From positions 310,001 to 374,000 of the forward strand of contig NZ_JAEAGO010000001.1 in the NCBI RefSeq assembly GCF_016464625.1: a DNA stretch of 64,000 nt. The letters are read 5' to 3'. The position numbers and the translations under genes were made by a program. This DNA is from Penaeicola halotolerans. Lineage in GTDB: Bacteria > Bacteroidota > Bacteroidia > Cytophagales > Cyclobacteriaceae. How positions within the stretch are numbered: the stretch's first letter is position 1; every line of letters begins with the position of its first letter. Below are positions 51,501 through 60,495 of the stretch, in pieces. The notes below the pieces were generated by a model. That model was given only the letters and a program-made list of their open reading frames with translations. It did not search any database and was not told the DNA's origin.

Positions 51501-52302
51501 TATACACTACGGCTTCTTCTATGTCACTCAGTTTATCTACATAGCCTAGACCTCTGATGAGATATTCCACTTTATTGATTTCTAAAGTATTGGCTCCCAC
51601 ATCTAAATTGCTGTTTTTAATCGCTTCCATGACTTGCATGAGCGATATGTTGTGAGCTTTTAGTTTGATGGGATCTAAGTCTACTTGGTATTCTTTGACA
51701 TGGCCACCTATCGTAGCTACTTCTGCTACGCCCTCTGCGCTAGTTAGACCATATTTTACATAGAAGTCTTGGATAGTTCTTAGTTCATAAAGATCCCATC
51801 CGCCAGCTGGTTTACCATCTTTGTCTCTACCTTCTAGAGTATAAAAATATACTTGCCCAAGCGCAGTGGCATCAGGGCCAAGTTTAGGTTGTACACCTTC
51901 AGGAAGCAAATTTTGAGGAAGTGCATTGAGTTTTTCTACTATACGGGATCGAGTCCAGTAGTATTCTGCGTCATCATTAAATATGACGTATATACTCGAA
52001 AAGCCAAACATGGAGGTACTACGAATAGTCTTGACCTCGGGTAGACCCAGAAGAGCAGTTGTCAGAGGATAAGTGATCTGATCTTCAACATCCTGTGGGG
52101 ATTTGCCCATCCACTCAGTGAAGACGATTTGCTGATTTTCACCGATATCAGGGATAGCATCCACAGGGACAGGATCTCTTGGTAAAAAGGATATGTTCCA
52201 ATTAAATGGGGCTGTGATCACTCCCCATACCAAGATGAGTAAGAGTACTAAAACTGTTACTAGCTTATTTTCAAGGAAGAATTTGATGATACGATTAAGC
52301 AT
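48523..52302 (-). CDS. cusA: CusA-type heavy-metal RND efflux pump
   Basis: A protein of about 1259 residues of the CusA/HME family exporting Cu(I)/Ag(I)-type ions. Landmarks: LNRIIKFFLENKLVTVLVLL, DPVPVDAIPDIGENQQIVFT, TTALLGLPEVKTIRSTSMFG, TM4-like GTMVDLGIILNENIL, and EFMPALDEGSFLLMPTSMPH. Longer than usual because several extra membrane helices sit between the two halves and because a periplasmic loop has four D-x-N-G units (TDENGKK, TDENGDF, KDENGEL, DPNGEYF). ATG 52302 (MLNRIIKFF) is preferred over 52347. The downstream TolC-like and CusB-like genes form the rest of the pump. Confidence 0.92.
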   Translation of the reverse strand: MLNRIIKFFLENKLVTVLVLLLILVWGVITAPFNWNISFLPRDPVPVDAIPDIGENQQIVFTEWMGKSPQDVEDQITYPLTTALLGLPEVKTIRSTSMFGFSSIYVIFNDDAEYYWTRSRIVEKLNALPQNLLPEGVQPKLGPDATALGQVYFYTLEGRDKDGKPAGGWDLYELRTIQDFYVKYGLTSAEGVAEVATIGGHVKEYQVDLDPIKLKAHNISLMQVMEAIKNSNLDVGANTLEINKVEYLIRGLGYVDKLSDIEEAVVYMADNVPLKIKDIARVTYGPASRAERAILDKDGAEAVGGVVIARYGDNPLEVINNVKAKIEEISQGLPSKTLADGRESKVTIVPFYDRTGLIYETLGTLAEAINLQILITIIVIIVMVYNLRASLLISALLPIAVIMCFIFMKYFDVDANIVALSGIAIAIGTMVDLGIILNENILQHLESADEQKPKLQVIYEATTEVAGAIITAVSTTIISFLPVFTLQAAEGKLFGPLAYTKTFALIAALIFTLLIMPAFAHWVLGQKKASENQRKWINFGLVALGLIALIFSQWLAGIVLLALASNNLLQIYEVKNWNRYHSLALVLIASASISWLLAEVWRPLGVSNSLVINFLFIALIVGGTLLLFQGFIKLYPTLLTWCLDNKKKFLLLPAVIILLGLNIWLGFGQVFGFIATGFDYLGINVRTNALWSNLTHTFPGLGEEFMPALDEGSFLLMPTSMPHAGVEANMETVKRLDMAVTAIPEVDMVVGKAGRAETALDPAPMSMYENIINYKSEYITDENGKKLRFATDENGDFSKDENGELIPDPNGEYFRQWREHIKSPDDIWNEIVTNTNIPGVTSAPKLQPIETRLVMLQTGMRAPMGIKVFGADLESIESFSLALEKVLKEVPSVKAEAVFADRSLGKPYLEIEWDRRQLARHGLSIKEVQEYLEMALGGMTLSTTVEGRERFPIRARYARAYREDPNTIREMLVSTPYGTQIPLGQLAEINFTPGPAMIRGENTFLVGYVLFDKKVGESEVAVVESAKRYLDEKIENGELKIPNGVSYQFSGSYENQVRAEARLAFVIPICLIVIFLILYFQFKSVSTALMIFTAIAMAFSGGFLMLWLYDQSWFLNFSILGTDMQSLFQIGTVNLSVAVWVGFIALFGIATDDGVVMGTYLKQSFEKFEPTSRKEVRKAVLEAGMKRIRPCLMTTATTLLALLPVLTSSGRGSDIMIPMAIPTFGGMAVALISLFIVPVLYSLWAERKVRQDDQVFTQS

Positions 52303-52379
52303 ACTCGATTTGAGATAAGTAAATAATAAACCTACCGCTAGAGGCAAAATGCTCTAACGTGAATTATTAAAATCTCAAA

Positions 52380-52796
52380 TCAAATTAAGAATGACTGTAT
52401 AAAGACAGGAATGTCTTTTTCTATCAGTGGGGAGTGTATAGTCTTGTAATCAGCAGCTATGATAACTTCTGAAGCATAGCTGTAAGCATAAGTAGCTACA
52501 TAAGCTAAAATAAAAGACAGCTGCGCTTGATCAAAATCAATGTGCTTTTCTGCAAGGGTTGTCTCTAGGTTGATACCATCTATTTGACCTTCTTGTTGAT
52601 CACAACAGTTATCTTCGGTGTCTTGCGCATGGAAAGGACAATCTATGGGCATTTTCTGTTCCATAGGACAGTCCTCAGCTTCAGTGAAAAAAGCAAAGTC
52701 CTTTAGAATTTCTCCACAATAGTGCGCACTAAAGCTGATCGTCATCGAACTGATGACTACCATAAGTGACAATATGATTGTAGAGATAGATTTCAT
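52380..52796 (-). CDS. HYC_CC_PP-family cysteine-rich exported protein
   Basis: A 138-residue protein with an N-terminal hydrophobic signal (MKSISTIILSLMVVISSMTI) followed by FSAHYCGE, CPMEQKMPIDCPFH and NCCDQQ, the HYC and CC signatures of a Bacteroidota family found beside metal efflux and TonB systems. The C-terminus has another hydrophobic helix and ends near PFV-like residues. Leads the Cus operon, 77 nt before cusA. Probably binds or senses thiophilic metal in the envelope. Confidence 0.75.
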   Translation of the reverse strand: MKSISTIILSLMVVISSMTISFSAHYCGEILKDFAFFTEAEDCPMEQKMPIDCPFHAQDTEDNCCDQQEGQIDGINLETTLAEKHIDFDQAQLSFILAYVATYAYSYASEVIIAADYKTIHSPLIEKDIPVFIQSFLI

Positions 52797-52851
52797 ACTA
52801 AGCCTATTACGATTTAAAGTTAAGAAGGTTTATGAGAATATAAAAAAATAC

Positions 52852-54957
52852 TTATCGGAATAGATAATATCTCAATTGTAAGTGGCTGTCCGTAAGCGTA
52901 TTGCCTTCTATGGTCTGAAGTCCCGAGCCGATGACATTACGGTCTGTATACCTTGTCTGTGCTATACGACCGTATAAAGTCAAGCTACTGTTTACTTGAT
53001 ATTGAAGGAGTAAGTAGGTTCTCACTCCTTGACCAAAGTATGCAGGAATAGAGAAAGCATAGAGTACATTTTTCTCATAGACATACTGCCTATTATCAAA
53101 ATCACCCGCATCAAAAAGTGCAAATCTAGTGCTTAGTTTTAATCGATTACCAGCTTGAAAATTAACATCTTGAAGTATGACAAAACCATTCGTTTGTTGT
53201 CCATTGAAGTCAAAAGTGCTAAACTGAATCCGTGATTTGAAGCTGAAACGTAGGCTTGAGTTTACATCTAGATTGAGTACAAAGTTTCTCCGGATCCCTT
53301 GGTCTAATTGGAAGGCATTATTGCTCTGTTCCGAGATGTTTCTTGCTTTGCTTTCTTCTCTGACTTGTGCAAATAGGCGGATATCTCTGCTTGGGCTGTA
53401 GTCTAGTCTGATGAGATATTCATGACCTTCTGATGGGGCATAAGCTCTAAATCTCATCCACGGGAATCTGAACCGGTCATAATAGGCATTGATGCCAAAC
53501 TTCCGACTTGGTCTGTATTTGATCCCCCAATAGATACCTCTTTCATTGGCATTTCTAGTGTTTTCTCCGAATCCATTGCCATAAAAGCTATGAAAATCTC
53601 GGTCATAATCTCTCCAGACGATAGCCAAATCTACATTGTAAGACAGACTAGCCATCAATCCTGCGATGGCACCTCTGCCCCCGCTTTTGGATTGTGCCAC
53701 TTCGCTAAAGAGAAAGAAATTTTGTAAATTATAATTGACGAAGGCGCCAGCATTATAGTTTTCATTACCTCTAAAGTCAAATTGATTATAATTTCTCAGT
53801 GGTCTGTCAAAAAAGGCGCTATAGCTGGTTTGTAGAAAGTTAGTTCCAATCTGAAGATTCTTGTCAGTGGATTTGTAGGTGATATTAGCTCCGATATTTT
53901 GCTCAGTTACTTGATTTTTGTTAGCGAGCTCAGTAGGCGTTCGATGAAAACCAGAGAGTTGGAGGGAGGTCGTCACGTCACTTACATTGTCTAGCGTATC
54001 AAGCGCGGCTTGCAAGCTACCATCTCGCTCCGCAAGTGAGTACAGTCCTGTGATTTCTACAGTTGGACTCAACTGATATGTGGCAGCAGCTCCACGCATA
54101 AAATTGACTTCTAAAACAGAAGTATAAGGTCTAAGTCCCAGATTACTCCTTCTCACTGTTGCGATCGTTTCACTACCTTTTCCTACACCAAATCCAGCTC
54201 CAAAGATGAGACCTTGTCCAAACTGCACTTGATAATCTCCGATAGCCAGAGACTTGAGTTTACCTCTATTTTGTAAATAAAAGTGCCCAGAGTAGAAGTC
54301 AAAGCCATATCGAGAGGTACTAGGTTCCCAAATAAATTGCTCCCCTGGATCTTTTTCTACAGTGAAACCGAGGCTGTAATCTTTGGGATGTGAGATCCTC
54401 AGCCTTGCAAATACTTGATCTGGAGATCCTAGATATCGACTACTTAACCTTCCACCCGAGAGCGTATCTGGAGGAGTATAGCCCCTTCGTGTCTCCCATG
54501 TTCTGGCATGTCTAAGCATGAAGTAAGCACTTTTTTCAGTTTGTATTTTTTTCCAGAGTGGTCGATTGTCCCCAATATTATCCGTCACAGTCACGAATGG
54601 GAGCAGTCTATAGATCGTATTGATATCAAAGTTTGGAATCGCTTGTAGTTCATAAATGCTGAGCAGCTTCCCTTTCGTTTGGATATGCTCTAAGAGACTA
54701 TTGATCTGGAGTGGAGAAAGGATATAGATCGACTTAAGCTCATCAGCAGTAGTGTTATTTAGGTTGATAGGATTAGCATATAGGAGAAGTAAGTTTTCAT
54801 AAAGATCCTCATAGTTGAGCTCTTCATCTTGAAGTGCAAAGAATTCTTCTACGAAAGCTTCTATATCAATATCTTTTTTAGGATATGTCTGAGCATGTAT
54901 GGACTGATATCCTAGCAGAAGCAGTATGATTAGCCATATCGTTTGAATCCGCTTCAT
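52852..54957 (-). CDS. Outer-membrane beta-barrel protein with N-terminal helix-hairpin-helix motifs
   Basis: A 701-residue exported protein (signal IWLIILLLLGYQSIHAQ). Residues about 45-125 have two ComEA-type HhH-like repeats (NLNNTTADELKSIYILSPLQ, IYELQAIPNFDINTIYRLLP). The rest is a long beta-barrel of alternating aromatic strands (IRLDYSPSRDIRLFAQVREE, FVILQDVNFQAGNRLKLSTR). This architecture is a recurring Bacteroidota outer-membrane family of unknown function. Its start overlaps the stop of the PorV/Q-like gene (ATGA), so the two are co-transcribed. Confidence 0.75.
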   Translation of the reverse strand: MKRIQTIWLIILLLLGYQSIHAQTYPKKDIDIEAFVEEFFALQDEELNYEDLYENLLLLYANPINLNNTTADELKSIYILSPLQINSLLEHIQTKGKLLSIYELQAIPNFDINTIYRLLPFVTVTDNIGDNRPLWKKIQTEKSAYFMLRHARTWETRRGYTPPDTLSGGRLSSRYLGSPDQVFARLRISHPKDYSLGFTVEKDPGEQFIWEPSTSRYGFDFYSGHFYLQNRGKLKSLAIGDYQVQFGQGLIFGAGFGVGKGSETIATVRRSNLGLRPYTSVLEVNFMRGAAATYQLSPTVEITGLYSLAERDGSLQAALDTLDNVSDVTTSLQLSGFHRTPTELANKNQVTEQNIGANITYKSTDKNLQIGTNFLQTSYSAFFDRPLRNYNQFDFRGNENYNAGAFVNYNLQNFFLFSEVAQSKSGGRGAIAGLMASLSYNVDLAIVWRDYDRDFHSFYGNGFGENTRNANERGIYWGIKYRPSRKFGINAYYDRFRFPWMRFRAYAPSEGHEYLIRLDYSPSRDIRLFAQVREESKARNISEQSNNAFQLDQGIRRNFVLNLDVNSSLRFSFKSRIQFSTFDFNGQQTNGFVILQDVNFQAGNRLKLSTRFALFDAGDFDNRQYVYEKNVLYAFSIPAYFGQGVRTYLLLQYQVNSSLTLYGRIAQTRYTDRNVIGSGLQTIEGNTLTDSHLQLRYYLFR

Positions 54958-55778
54958 TGCTTTGACAATAGATAGCTCATAGAGACATGATGAGTGAAAC
55001 CTAGTTGTGCATTATTGCCTAGTGCGTAGTCAATCTTAAATTTCTTTGGGGTAAAGGATAAGCCAAAGGCAGCATTTGCTGGACTAGTGTTGACTCCTGT
55101 TCTGAGCCATATTTTTTCTAAAAAGTTGTATTCTAAGCCTATCTTGACTTGAGGATCATTTTCTATTTCCTTTTGTGCCTCTACGTTGAACATCAAACGA
55201 TCATTTGGACGAAAGGAGATACCTGTTTTCACAACTGATGGCAGCCGTTCTTCTGTCATTTGGCTTAGTTTAGCTTGGTTGAGGTTGTAGATGTGTGCAC
55301 CAAAAAAGAGCTTAGGACTTAGTTCTGCGACACCACCAAACTCTAGCACAGCTGCTCCATTTCTACCAAAACCTTCTATGTTGGTTTGCAGATAATTGAC
55401 TTTGACTCCAAAAGATACGATACCTAGCGTATTGCTAAAACCTAGCCCTACCGCCTGTTGGTTGAAAAAATCATCTCCAAATCTGAAGACACTAGCTCCG
55501 ATGAATCCATTTCCCAAATGAAAACTAGTACCTAAAGCCAAGGTGCTAAGTTCTTGAAGTCCAAAGCGCTGGTCAAAGCCTACAAAAACGGCATCATGAT
55601 CCATCCTGCCTAATGCTCCAATATTGTTGAACACTGCCCATTCATCTGCTAGGGTAACATTGGCATTACCTATTCCTACACTTCTAGCACCCTTTGGATA
55701 GATCTCATCTGAACTGGTTTGAGCTAAAAGTTGGAAACCTAAAAAGAGAAATAAAAAATGACAATAAACGTGTTTCAA
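54954..55778 (-). CDS. PorV/PorQ-like outer membrane protein
   Basis: A 274-residue exported barrel protein (signal ending in LLAQ). The mature N-terminus GARSVGIGNANVTLADEWAV then FNNIGALGRM is the motif of FadL-like PorV/PorQ proteins that take part in type IX secretion or related surface export. Strand-rich segments with GIVSFGVKVNYLQTNIEGFG follow, ending in MSYLLSKQ. It is 41 nt after the BamA-like gene. Association with the secretion system is family-level inference. Confidence 0.72.
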   Translation of the reverse strand: MKHVYCHFLFLFLGFQLLAQTSSDEIYPKGARSVGIGNANVTLADEWAVFNNIGALGRMDHDAVFVGFDQRFGLQELSTLALGTSFHLGNGFIGASVFRFGDDFFNQQAVGLGFSNTLGIVSFGVKVNYLQTNIEGFGRNGAAVLEFGGVAELSPKLFFGAHIYNLNQAKLSQMTEERLPSVVKTGISFRPNDRLMFNVEAQKEIENDPQVKIGLEYNFLEKIWLRTGVNTSPANAAFGLSFTPKKFKIDYALGNNAQLGFTHHVSMSYLLSKQ

Positions 55779-55819
55779 TACTAGTTTTATTGATTAACAA
55801 AACTAATATAATGAAAAAA

Positions 55820-57232
55820 TTATATAGCCGAACGAAAATTAAGGAATAAGCCTCCTGTTCCAATTTTGTTTCTGCTATACTCAAGCCTAATGACTGTATC
55901 GTAAATAGTCCTCAGCTCAAGCCCTAATCCGTAGCCATAAATATATTGATTGGCGAGTAGTCTATTGCTTACATTTCTGGTACGATCATCTGCCCAACCT
56001 GAGTCAAAGTTGGCACTCAGATAAAGCTCAACGGGGATTTCATTGAACTCATCTAGTGGAGAGTATTTATCTACATTCCACTTCCAGTTGATCAGTCTTT
56101 TTTTGATACTTCCTCTTTGCAGTAAATAAGTTTGGCCCTCAACTACATACCGCTCATATCCTCTGACAAAGTCGGGCTGATAGCCTAATCCCACTATTTG
56201 ACTATACGGGGTAGTTTTGTTAAAGAGGTGATAACCAGTCAAACTGCCAGCTACAAAGAAATCTTTACCCAGTGGCTGATATCCTGCGGCATAGAATTTT
56301 AGCTCTGTTTGATTAAGCTCATTGGCTCTAAGTATCCCAGAATGTGCGATCGATGCACCTAGATAAGTGCCAGAAAGTGGATAGGCATTATTGTCGCGAT
56401 TATCATATCTGAAATTATAGCTTGTAACCAGATAGCTTTGGTTAAGATCTCCAGTACCAAAGTAATCAGGTCTTCTATCAAGCAGCTCTTGGCTGATTTC
56501 TTGTTTGCGATAGCCTACTGACAAGCCGTGATAGTAATAAAATGATGGTCTATAAGTGTATGTAGCTGTAGCTCCATAATAATTTCTAAGGGTATTATCA
56601 CTTCTCAAAAACACTTGTCGATTGTTTTCGCTGGCTACCGCGACTGTTTTGTTGTCAAAGTAATAGCCTAAAAATGACAGTCCTTGCTTTCGTGACTTAT
56701 CAAAATAAGGAATGCTATAGCCGAGCTCAAATAACTTGGTAAAACCGAATTGAGCGATGACTCTTAGTCGCTCATTTCTACCAAACATGTTAAAGTGAAG
56801 CAGTCTCGCTCCATAATTGACGCGATCGAGGTCACGATCCTGATTGACCCACCACTCTGTGAAGTTTCTATCAGCTAACTTAAATATGATGCCAGGCCAG
56901 ATGTACCAGCGTTCCGAAACTCGAACTAGGATATTGGTTTCAGCGGTATTGGTGCGCAGTGCTGTGACTTCTACGTTGGTAAATAGGAGCGTATTGTAAA
57001 TCCTCTGCTGATCCTTTAGAAAAATCTTCTCAAGTTCTGAGGCTTTTACGGTATCTCCTTTTTGTAGTTGTAGTTCTCTTTTTATGATATAATCTTGGGT
57101 TTTATCATTGCCCAAGATGTATATTTCTGCTATGATCAAAGTGTCATCTTCAGTTACTTCTTGAGCTTCCAGTCTGCAAAAGACAGCGACTTGCAAGAGT
57201 AAAAAAATAAAACTGAACTTTTTGATCATCAT
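55820..57232 (-). CDS. BamA/TamA-family outer membrane protein with POTRA domain
   Basis: A 470-residue protein with a signal peptide (about 1-24), one POTRA-like domain (about 30-110: [60 protein letters not shown]) and an Omp85 beta-barrel ([47 protein letters not shown]-like region [16 protein letters not shown]). Shorter than BamA itself, which has five POTRA domains, so it is an accessory Omp85 member. Divergent from yidD by six bases. Confidence 0.8.
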   Translation of the reverse strand: MMIKKFSFIFLLLQVAVFCRLEAQEVTEDDTLIIAEIYILGNDKTQDYIIKRELQLQKGDTVKASELEKIFLKDQQRIYNTLLFTNVEVTALRTNTAETNILVRVSERWYIWPGIIFKLADRNFTEWWVNQDRDLDRVNYGARLLHFNMFGRNERLRVIAQFGFTKLFELGYSIPYFDKSRKQGLSFLGYYFDNKTVAVASENNRQVFLRSDNTLRNYYGATATYTYRPSFYYYHGLSVGYRKQEISQELLDRRPDYFGTGDLNQSYLVTSYNFRYDNRDNNAYPLSGTYLGASIAHSGILRANELNQTELKFYAAGYQPLGKDFFVAGSLTGYHLFNKTTPYSQIVGLGYQPDFVRGYERYVVEGQTYLLQRGSIKKRLINWKWNVDKYSPLDEFNEIPVELYLSANFDSGWADDRTRNVSNRLLANQYIYGYGLGLELRTIYDTVIRLEYSRNKIGTGGLFLNFRSAI

Positions 57233-57238
57233 GAACCT

Positions 57239-57469
57239 ATGATAAATATGAAGACATTTCTGAGGAAGCTGTTTATTCTTCCAGTACTATTTTATCAATA
57301 TGCTATATCGCCCCTTTTTCCGGCTAGCTGCAGGTATCATCCTACTTGTTCACAATATACGAAGGAAGCTATCCTCAAGCATGGCCCTATCAAAGGTGGC
57401 TGGCTTGGAATCAAAAGAATTCTTAAGTGCCACCCTTGGGGCGGGAGTGGTTATGATCCTGTTCCCTGA
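57239..57469 (+). CDS. yidD: Membrane protein insertion efficiency factor YidD
   Basis: A 76-residue YidD: a short hydrophobic, basic N-terminus ([20 protein letters not shown]) then the signature [15 protein letters not shown] and [20 protein letters not shown]. It assists the YidC insertase. ATG at 57239 or 57248. Its 3' end overlaps lgt (convergent) by 19 nt. In many bacteria yidD sits between rnpA and yidC; here it is alone. Confidence 0.92.
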   Translation: MINMKTFLRKLFILPVLFYQYAISPLFPASCRYHPTCSQYTKEAILKHGPIKGGWLGIKRILKCHPWGGSGYDPVP

Positions 57470-58542
57470 CGTTTTTGTTTTTTGAGTGAATAGATAAAGA
57501 TCACTATACCTGCTAGAACCAGCGGGATACTCAAGATCTGTCCCATATTGAGTGCTAGACTATCTTCGAAATCCACTTGATTAGTTTTGAAGTATTCCCA
57601 AACGAATCTAGCTCCGAATAAAAGCACTAAGAATATCCCAAATAGGTAGCCTTCAGGCACTTGACTTTTCTTACGAACCCATATCCCAAACAGTAGGATG
57701 AAAATAGCCAAGTAGCTCAATGCTTCATAGATCTGAGTAGGATGCTTAGCAATCCCCCAAGTATATACAGTAGCTACATATTGCCCTTTATCCATCTTCA
57801 AATCATAATTGAGAGGTGTATCTTTAGGTTCAGCGATATCCCGTCTCACATAAGGATAATCAGTCAACATGGATTTGACATTGCTATCTATGGTTGATTT
57901 TATTTGATCTTCTGTATAATTGCCCTTGAGAAAGGTGAATTGAAAAGCTATTGGAACTAGCCCATCTTTTGGACTTTCCCAGTCACTTTTCATAGCTTCT
58001 ATATTTTCTAAAGGCATTTTGCTAGACATCATGAAATCTTCCGCATCTCTCGCGAAGACAAACCCATAATCGCTCTCTGTAGGTTTCCCACCAATTTCAG
58101 AGTTCATGAGATTTCCCAATCTGATCAGCACGGCAGTGATGGCTACTACGATGACGATACGGTCAACTATCCATAAGAAGCTCTGTCCAGCGGTCTTTTT
58201 GGTATAGAGATAGAGCGCTATGAGGATACCGATAGCTGCACCATGACTGGCCAATCCTCCCTCATATATTTTCAATATGTCGATAGGATTGCTCAAATAC
58301 TTATCAGGCTCATAAAAAAGTACATGACCAAGACGCGCTCCCAATATGGTCGCGATGACCATGTAAATAGTCAAGCGATCTACGTCTGATTCCTTTTTGC
58401 CTTCTTTTTTAAACATATACACCATGATCTGCTGGCTGATGATGAAGCCTAGTGCAAAAAGTAAACTGTACCATCTAGGAATAGACCAACCAGAGATGAC
58501 TTCAGGAATAGGATCCCATACGATATAGCTAAGAAATGACAT
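57451..58542 (-). CDS. lgt: Prolipoprotein diacylglyceryl transferase
   Basis: A 363-residue Lgt that adds diacylglycerol to the lipobox Cys of prolipoproteins. Membrane helices throughout, with [20 protein letters not shown] (conserved His), [17 protein letters not shown] (the RxGNxxNSE signature) and [17 protein letters not shown]. An extra segment of about 90 residues ([20 protein letters not shown] and following) separates the second and third motif, so the protein is longer than E. coli Lgt (about 290). Many lipoproteins in this window depend on it. Confidence 0.92.
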   Translation of the reverse strand: MSFLSYIVWDPIPEVISGWSIPRWYSLLFALGFIISQQIMVYMFKKEGKKESDVDRLTIYMVIATILGARLGHVLFYEPDKYLSNPIDILKIYEGGLASHGAAIGILIALYLYTKKTAGQSFLWIVDRIVIVVAITAVLIRLGNLMNSEIGGKPTESDYGFVFARDAEDFMMSSKMPLENIEAMKSDWESPKDGLVPIAFQFTFLKGNYTEDQIKSTIDSNVKSMLTDYPYVRRDIAEPKDTPLNYDLKMDKGQYVATVYTWGIAKHPTQIYEALSYLAIFILLFGIWVRKKSQVPEGYLFGIFLVLLFGARFVWEYFKTNQVDFEDSLALNMGQILSIPLVLAGIVIFIYSLKKQKRQGTGS

Positions 58543-58602
58543 GTTTAAAGTATTTTTTGTTGAAATAAAGGATAAAATATGTGCTTTCCAAAAGCTCTGT
58601 TT

Positions 58603-60465
58603 TTAAAGATGATTTAGTGCGTCAAGTTCTTCTTCAAAACTAGCACTGACAATCGGGAAACGATACCATGTTTTAGGATCGACATTAAATTCATCTAGAT
58701 GAAAAGAAGGAGCTAAGCGTTCCCTTTTCCATTGATTTCTTGACCATAGCTTGAAAAACTTAATGATATAACCTTTTAATATCTCATCAGCGATTTTACC
58801 TTCTTCTTGCATGATGTGGTATATGGAAACTGGATCTCTGCCATCTCTGATCGCATGGCGTTCTATCTCCACTATGACGCTGTATGGCATCAAGTCTTGC
58901 TCATCGGTCTGAGATTGCTCACTAGGTCTAAGTTCTGCGCTAGGTTGTAGCGCATTAACTTTATTGAGTCCAGGATACGTAAGCGCTTTTTCGGCCCATT
59001 TCAACCATTGAAGGATGAAATATTTATCCACGCCAGCGATTGGGGCGATGCTACCACTGGTATCACCATCCATCGTGGTGTAGCCAACATCTCCTTCACT
59101 TCTATTGCTAGTAGTGAGTAGAAGTGCATTTTTGAGATTAGCCAATAGCCAAATAATAGGAGATCTAGATCTCGCTTGGATATTTTGCAGTGCGATATCG
59201 TCTTTCTCCCAATTGAGAGTCCTTCCGATGGCTTTTTCTATTTTGCTAGTGTAAGAGTCTACCTCTGAGGCGATTTCCCATTGATAGAAGCTAGCGCCTA
59301 ATGAGGTTGCCAAATATTGTGCACTTTCTAAAGTGTCTTTTGAAGAGTTGTTAGAGCTTTGATAGGCTGTATGCAAGATATGAGCAAGGATATCTTTTTC
59401 TAAATAGGCAGAGCTAAGATCAAAGACGTCCTTAAAACCAAGTTTATTTAGAAAACGCTCAGGACCAAGCTGTGCGATCCCTCTTCTAACCATCTGTGCC
59501 ACAAGTACAGCACAAGCTGCTGAATCAGCACCGCCACTAAGTGATAGCACGAAGCCTTGGCTTTTGACTTTTCGCATGTAGTCAAATAGTGCCAGAGAGG
59601 TAGCATCTGCAAACTCTACATTTTTATCGTAATGGTGTAGGTAAGGAGTATACTGGTTATTTGAATCGTCTTGGAAATCAACTGTGGCGATGGTTAAGTT
59701 GAAATCTTCAAATGATAATAACGGATTCTTTGCAATGATTTTACCAGATTTAGCGATGATGGTCTCACCATCATAGATCATTCTTCCAGCTTCGTTGCCT
59801 AGTAGATTGCAGAATAGATAAGTGCAGTTAAACTTCAGTGTGCTTTCTGTGACTAGATCTTCTCGGATTTTAGATTTAGCCATGGCAAAGTGACTGGCAC
59901 TTGGATTCATGATTAGGTCTACCTTTCTATCGCAAAGTCGGTATCCAGGTCGCGCATCACCGCGCCAAGCATCTTCACAGATCTCAAATCCTATCTTGAT
60001 GCCATGTAGATCGTAAGTAATGTCACCGAAAGGATACATTTTACCATCAAACTCAAGAGATGTCACTTCATTGGCTGGCCAAGGATCAAACCATCTAGGC
60101 TCATAGTGCACACCGTCTCTAGCGAGAAATTGCTTGGCAGTGAAACCTAAGATTTCTCCATCTTTGATCATACAGACGCAGTTATAGAGCAGGGTATTTA
60201 GCCTTACAGGCAAGCCTACTGCAACGGTGATTCCGTCAGTATGTGGAATGATGACTTTGAGTTGATCAGAAGCCTTTTTGGGAAGCCAATAAGTCAAGAA
60301 AAGGTCTTCACAGTTGTATGAGGTGATAGCGAGTTCTGGAAAGCAAAGTATTTGCACACCATTGGTTTTAGCTTCTGCTATTGCATCTAATATATGGGCA
60401 AGGTTGCTTTTCCAGTCAAGAGGTGTTTGGTTGACAGTAGCTCCTGCTATTTTGATTTGAGACAT
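58603..60465 (-). CDS. nadE: Glutamine-dependent NAD+ synthetase
   Basis: A 620-residue two-domain enzyme making NAD from nicotinic acid adenine dinucleotide with glutamine. The N-terminal nitrilase-like glutaminase (about 1-270) has CFPELAITSYNCEDLF (Glu), GFTAKQFLARDGVHYEPRWF (Lys region) and IGFEICEDAWRGD (Cys nucleophile). The C-terminal PP-loop ATPase has LSLSGGADSAACAVL. Length fits the bacterial long form. Single gene, about 60 nt after lgt. Confidence 0.95.
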   Translation of the reverse strand: MSQIKIAGATVNQTPLDWKSNLAHILDAIAEAKTNGVQILCFPELAITSYNCEDLFLTYWLPKKASDQLKVIIPHTDGITVAVGLPVRLNTLLYNCVCMIKDGEILGFTAKQFLARDGVHYEPRWFDPWPANEVTSLEFDGKMYPFGDITYDLHGIKIGFEICEDAWRGDARPGYRLCDRKVDLIMNPSASHFAMAKSKIREDLVTESTLKFNCTYLFCNLLGNEAGRMIYDGETIIAKSGKIIAKNPLLSFEDFNLTIATVDFQDDSNNQYTPYLHHYDKNVEFADATSLALFDYMRKVKSQGFVLSLSGGADSAACAVLVAQMVRRGIAQLGPERFLNKLGFKDVFDLSSAYLEKDILAHILHTAYQSSNNSSKDTLESAQYLATSLGASFYQWEIASEVDSYTSKIEKAIGRTLNWEKDDIALQNIQARSRSPIIWLLANLKNALLLTTSNRSEGDVGYTTMDGDTSGSIAPIAGVDKYFILQWLKWAEKALTYPGLNKVNALQPSAELRPSEQSQTDEQDLMPYSVIVEIERHAIRDGRDPVSIYHIMQEEGKIADEILKGYIIKFFKLWSRNQWKRERLAPSFHLDEFNVDPKTWYRFPIVSASFEEELDALNHL

Positions 60466-60495
60466 GAATCGCTTTATCTTATAAATACAAGAATC

